This document shows positions 62,586 to 64,000 of a stretch of DNA of 64,000 bases, piece by piece (the stretch's first letter is position 1; each line of letters begins with the position of its first letter). Under the pieces are notes generated by a model. The model worked only from the letters and a program-made list of their open reading frames with translations, had not been told where the DNA came from and made no database searches. The DNA comes from Mycoplasmopsis bovis PG45 (GTDB lineage Bacteria > Bacillota_I > Bacilli_A > Mycoplasmatales > Metamycoplasmataceae), in contig NC_014760.1 of NCBI RefSeq assembly GCF_000183385.1, positions 806,001-870,000 of the forward strand, given 5' to 3'. The position numbers were made by a program, and so were the translations under genes.

Positions 62586-63899
62586 ACCTTAAATTTTTAT
62601 TTTTTACAAAACTCCACTCACAATTCATGTGGAGTTTTGTAATTAAATTTCTTGAGCATTCGCTCATTATTATATCAATCAATGAATTTATTTAGATGAC
62701 GCTCAAGTTCCTTAAGCGTCATTTTCTTAACACTTTTCTCAAAATTTTCAAACATTTCAGTTTTAAGTACTGAAAAAAGTATTCAATTTCTCTATTGTCA
62801 AGAGAATTGCCAATTCTTGACATTGATACTTTTCCATTAAGTCTTTCAATTAACTGAAGATATTCTTTAGATGAATATTGACTTCCGTGGTCAGAATGTA
62901 TAACAAAATTTTTAGGAAAATTAACTTTTTTAATATTATCAATAACCAATGAATTATCATTGTACAAAGACAGGTTAAAACCTAAAATTTTTTTGGTTTT
63001 ATGATGAATAACAGCTGACATATATACAAAATTTTGATCAACATCTATTGGCGAAGGTATGTATGTAACATCAGTAGCATAGATATCATTATATATGCCA
63101 TCATAGTCACGAGAAGCAATATTTTGAAACGTTACAGCTACATTCTTAGATTCTTTTGTTCTTTTTGCTTTTCTTATTCTACAAACTAGTCCAAGTTTTT
63201 TCATTATTCTACCTAAAGTCCTATAATTAAGCTTTATTTGTTTATTTTTGCTAATATAAGCAGCCAATCTTTCTCTGCCGAAAATGCCTCCAGTTTCTTT
63301 AAAAGCTTGAACTACAGTGTTCTCTAATTCAAGATTCTTTTCTTTAATCATTTTCAATTTTTTTAGCTTTTTATAGTATGTAGATTTTTTAATTTTAAGC
63401 AATGACATAATAACTTTATTCGATACCTTAAAAGGAAATGAATTCTTTATTTTGGTAACCGTTTCTTTAAATTTGTCCTTTTTTATCTTCTTAATTTCGT
63501 CATCTGTAGAAATTATTTTTATTATCTTTATCAAATCTTCTTTATTTAGATCATTTAAAAATTCATCTAATATTTCATCATTTGATTTTGTCTTTTTTGG
63601 TCTGCCGGAACCTTTACCTTTTTTAGGCGATCTTCCGCTCATCGATTCTATGTTCATACCTAAATTATATCTTTTATACTTATTCACTAATCTCTTTCAT
63701 TGATCGTCAGAAATGTGTTTTACATTTTTTATTTTCATCATTTCATTCAAAAAACATTTTTTAGTGAGTTCCCCAGATCTATATTTTTCGTATTTTTCAA
63801 ACAAATATTTCCATTCATTAACACTTAACTGCTTAGCCATTTTTATCTCCAACAAAAAACATCAGCAAATTTGCTGATGTCTACTTTTTTGTCCTAGTG
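62566..63899 (-). mobile_element. IS3-family element, copy 2
   Basis: A 1.33-kb element with the same imperfect inverted ends as copy 1 and a single-frame transposase gene. TAA occurs on both sides (62564-62566 and 63900-63902), compatible with a 3-bp target duplication. However, the left flank is mod2 and the right flank is the end of an IS30 element, so a rearrangement is also possible. Confidence 0.85.
62597..63840 (-). pseudogene. IS3-family transposase, copy 2, frameshifted
   Basis: The start ATG 63840, helix-turn-helix and first two catalytic Asp motifs are as in copy 1. At about 62776 a run of seven T/A in copy 1 is six here, so after the catalytic Glu (DNREIEYFF) the frame changes and ends at 62719. 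The native tail is still in the DNA: reading the other frame gives ERHLNKFIDWYNNERMLKKF and ends at 62597, for a 414-residue ancestor. It is likely inactive unless ribosomes slip at the T run. Confidence 0.82.
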
Positions 63900-63901
63900 T
63901 A

Positions 63902-64000
63902 ATAACCATTCATTTTTTTATGAATGCAGTCAATTAAATTCACATGCTTTAATTTAAAACGACACTATAGTCATTAGCTAACTTAAATAGTTCAATTGGT
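63902..64000 (-). mobile_element. IS30-family element, copy 2, 3' end (cut by window)
   Basis: Reverse complement of copy 1 from about 6837 to 6936: the transposase end and its CATTCAT/ATGAATG hairpin. It begins abruptly at the IS3 terminus; the hairpin-rich tail seen in copy 1 is missing, so this copy is truncated at its 3' end. Confidence 0.8.
63949..64000 (-). CDS. IS30-family transposase, C-terminal fragment
   Basis: The last 16 codons and stop of the same transposase as at 5878-6894 (…LANDYSVVLN, with Ser where copy 1 has Gly). The rest lies beyond the window edge, so intactness cannot be judged. Confidence 0.75.
   Translation of the reverse strand, partial: PIELFKLANDYSVVLN

Overview
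The window is an AT-rich mollicute chromosome. UGA is read as tryptophan: most long genes stay open only if internal TGA is sense. Lipoproteins carry mycoplasma-type signal peptides, there are no cell-wall genes, and several G homopolymers sit in surface or restriction-modification genes. The gene set (phosphofuranose-lactonase relative, MAGa7180-type nuclease, PTS, IS3- and IS30-family elements) fits the hominis group (Mycoplasmopsis, bovis/agalactiae/synoviae relatives). I cannot assign a species from sequence alone. All coordinates below join frame segments across TGA codons.

Layout. 1-5.6 kb, minus strand: a heterodimeric ABC exporter, a repeat-bearing lipoprotein, a UPF0154 membrane protein and an M42 aminopeptidase. 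5.6-8.4 kb: an IS3-family element split by an IS30-family element that duplicated a 23-bp inverted repeat. 8.6-16.6 kb: one giant (about 2670 aa) SGNH-hydrolase protein with a very long repetitive helical tail. 16.7-27.1 kb: the core transcription/translation block rpoC-rpoB and rplL-rplJ on the minus strand, with a lipoprotein between them. 27.2-35.2 kb: a candidate small RNA, an LRR lipoprotein, lysS, a PD-(D/E)XK nuclease, tex, and CIRCE-controlled clpB. 35.2-39.8 kb: an IS3 relic, then a complete type IIS-like restriction-modification cassette (AlwI-like endonuclease divergent from two adenine methylases). 39.9-42.2 kb: rpsP-trmD-rplS and fmt. 42.3-45.3 kb: a fused protein joining a catalytically degenerate phosphohexomutase domain to an LPG-synthase-type membrane domain. 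45.4-54.5 kb: ptsI, an RpiR regulator and a full L-ascorbate-type PTS and pentose-phosphate operon with a phosphotriesterase-family lactonase at its head. 54.9-64 kb: a HAD phosphatase followed by an accessory, phase-variable locus.

The phase-variable locus (55.9-62.6 kb) is the most unusual region. It has two paralogous lipoprotein genes, both switched OFF by a G9 tract; a class II Fic protein whose start region contains a G9 tract directly behind a 58-codon ORF; and two tandem type III methyltransferase (mod) genes. The first mod is OFF at G11, with a second A-tract frameshift. The second has its tract interrupted by an A and is cut by an IS3 element. One lipoprotein gene lies between two inverted IS3 termini. 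No res gene is visible before the IS block and the window edge.

The genes connect into a few themes: sugar-acid uptake and conversion to xylulose-5-phosphate (PTS, UlaD/E/F, lactonase, RpiR with candidate operators), protein quality control under HrcA/CIRCE, DNA defence by two unrelated R-M systems, and surface/effector diversification by slippage and IS recombination.
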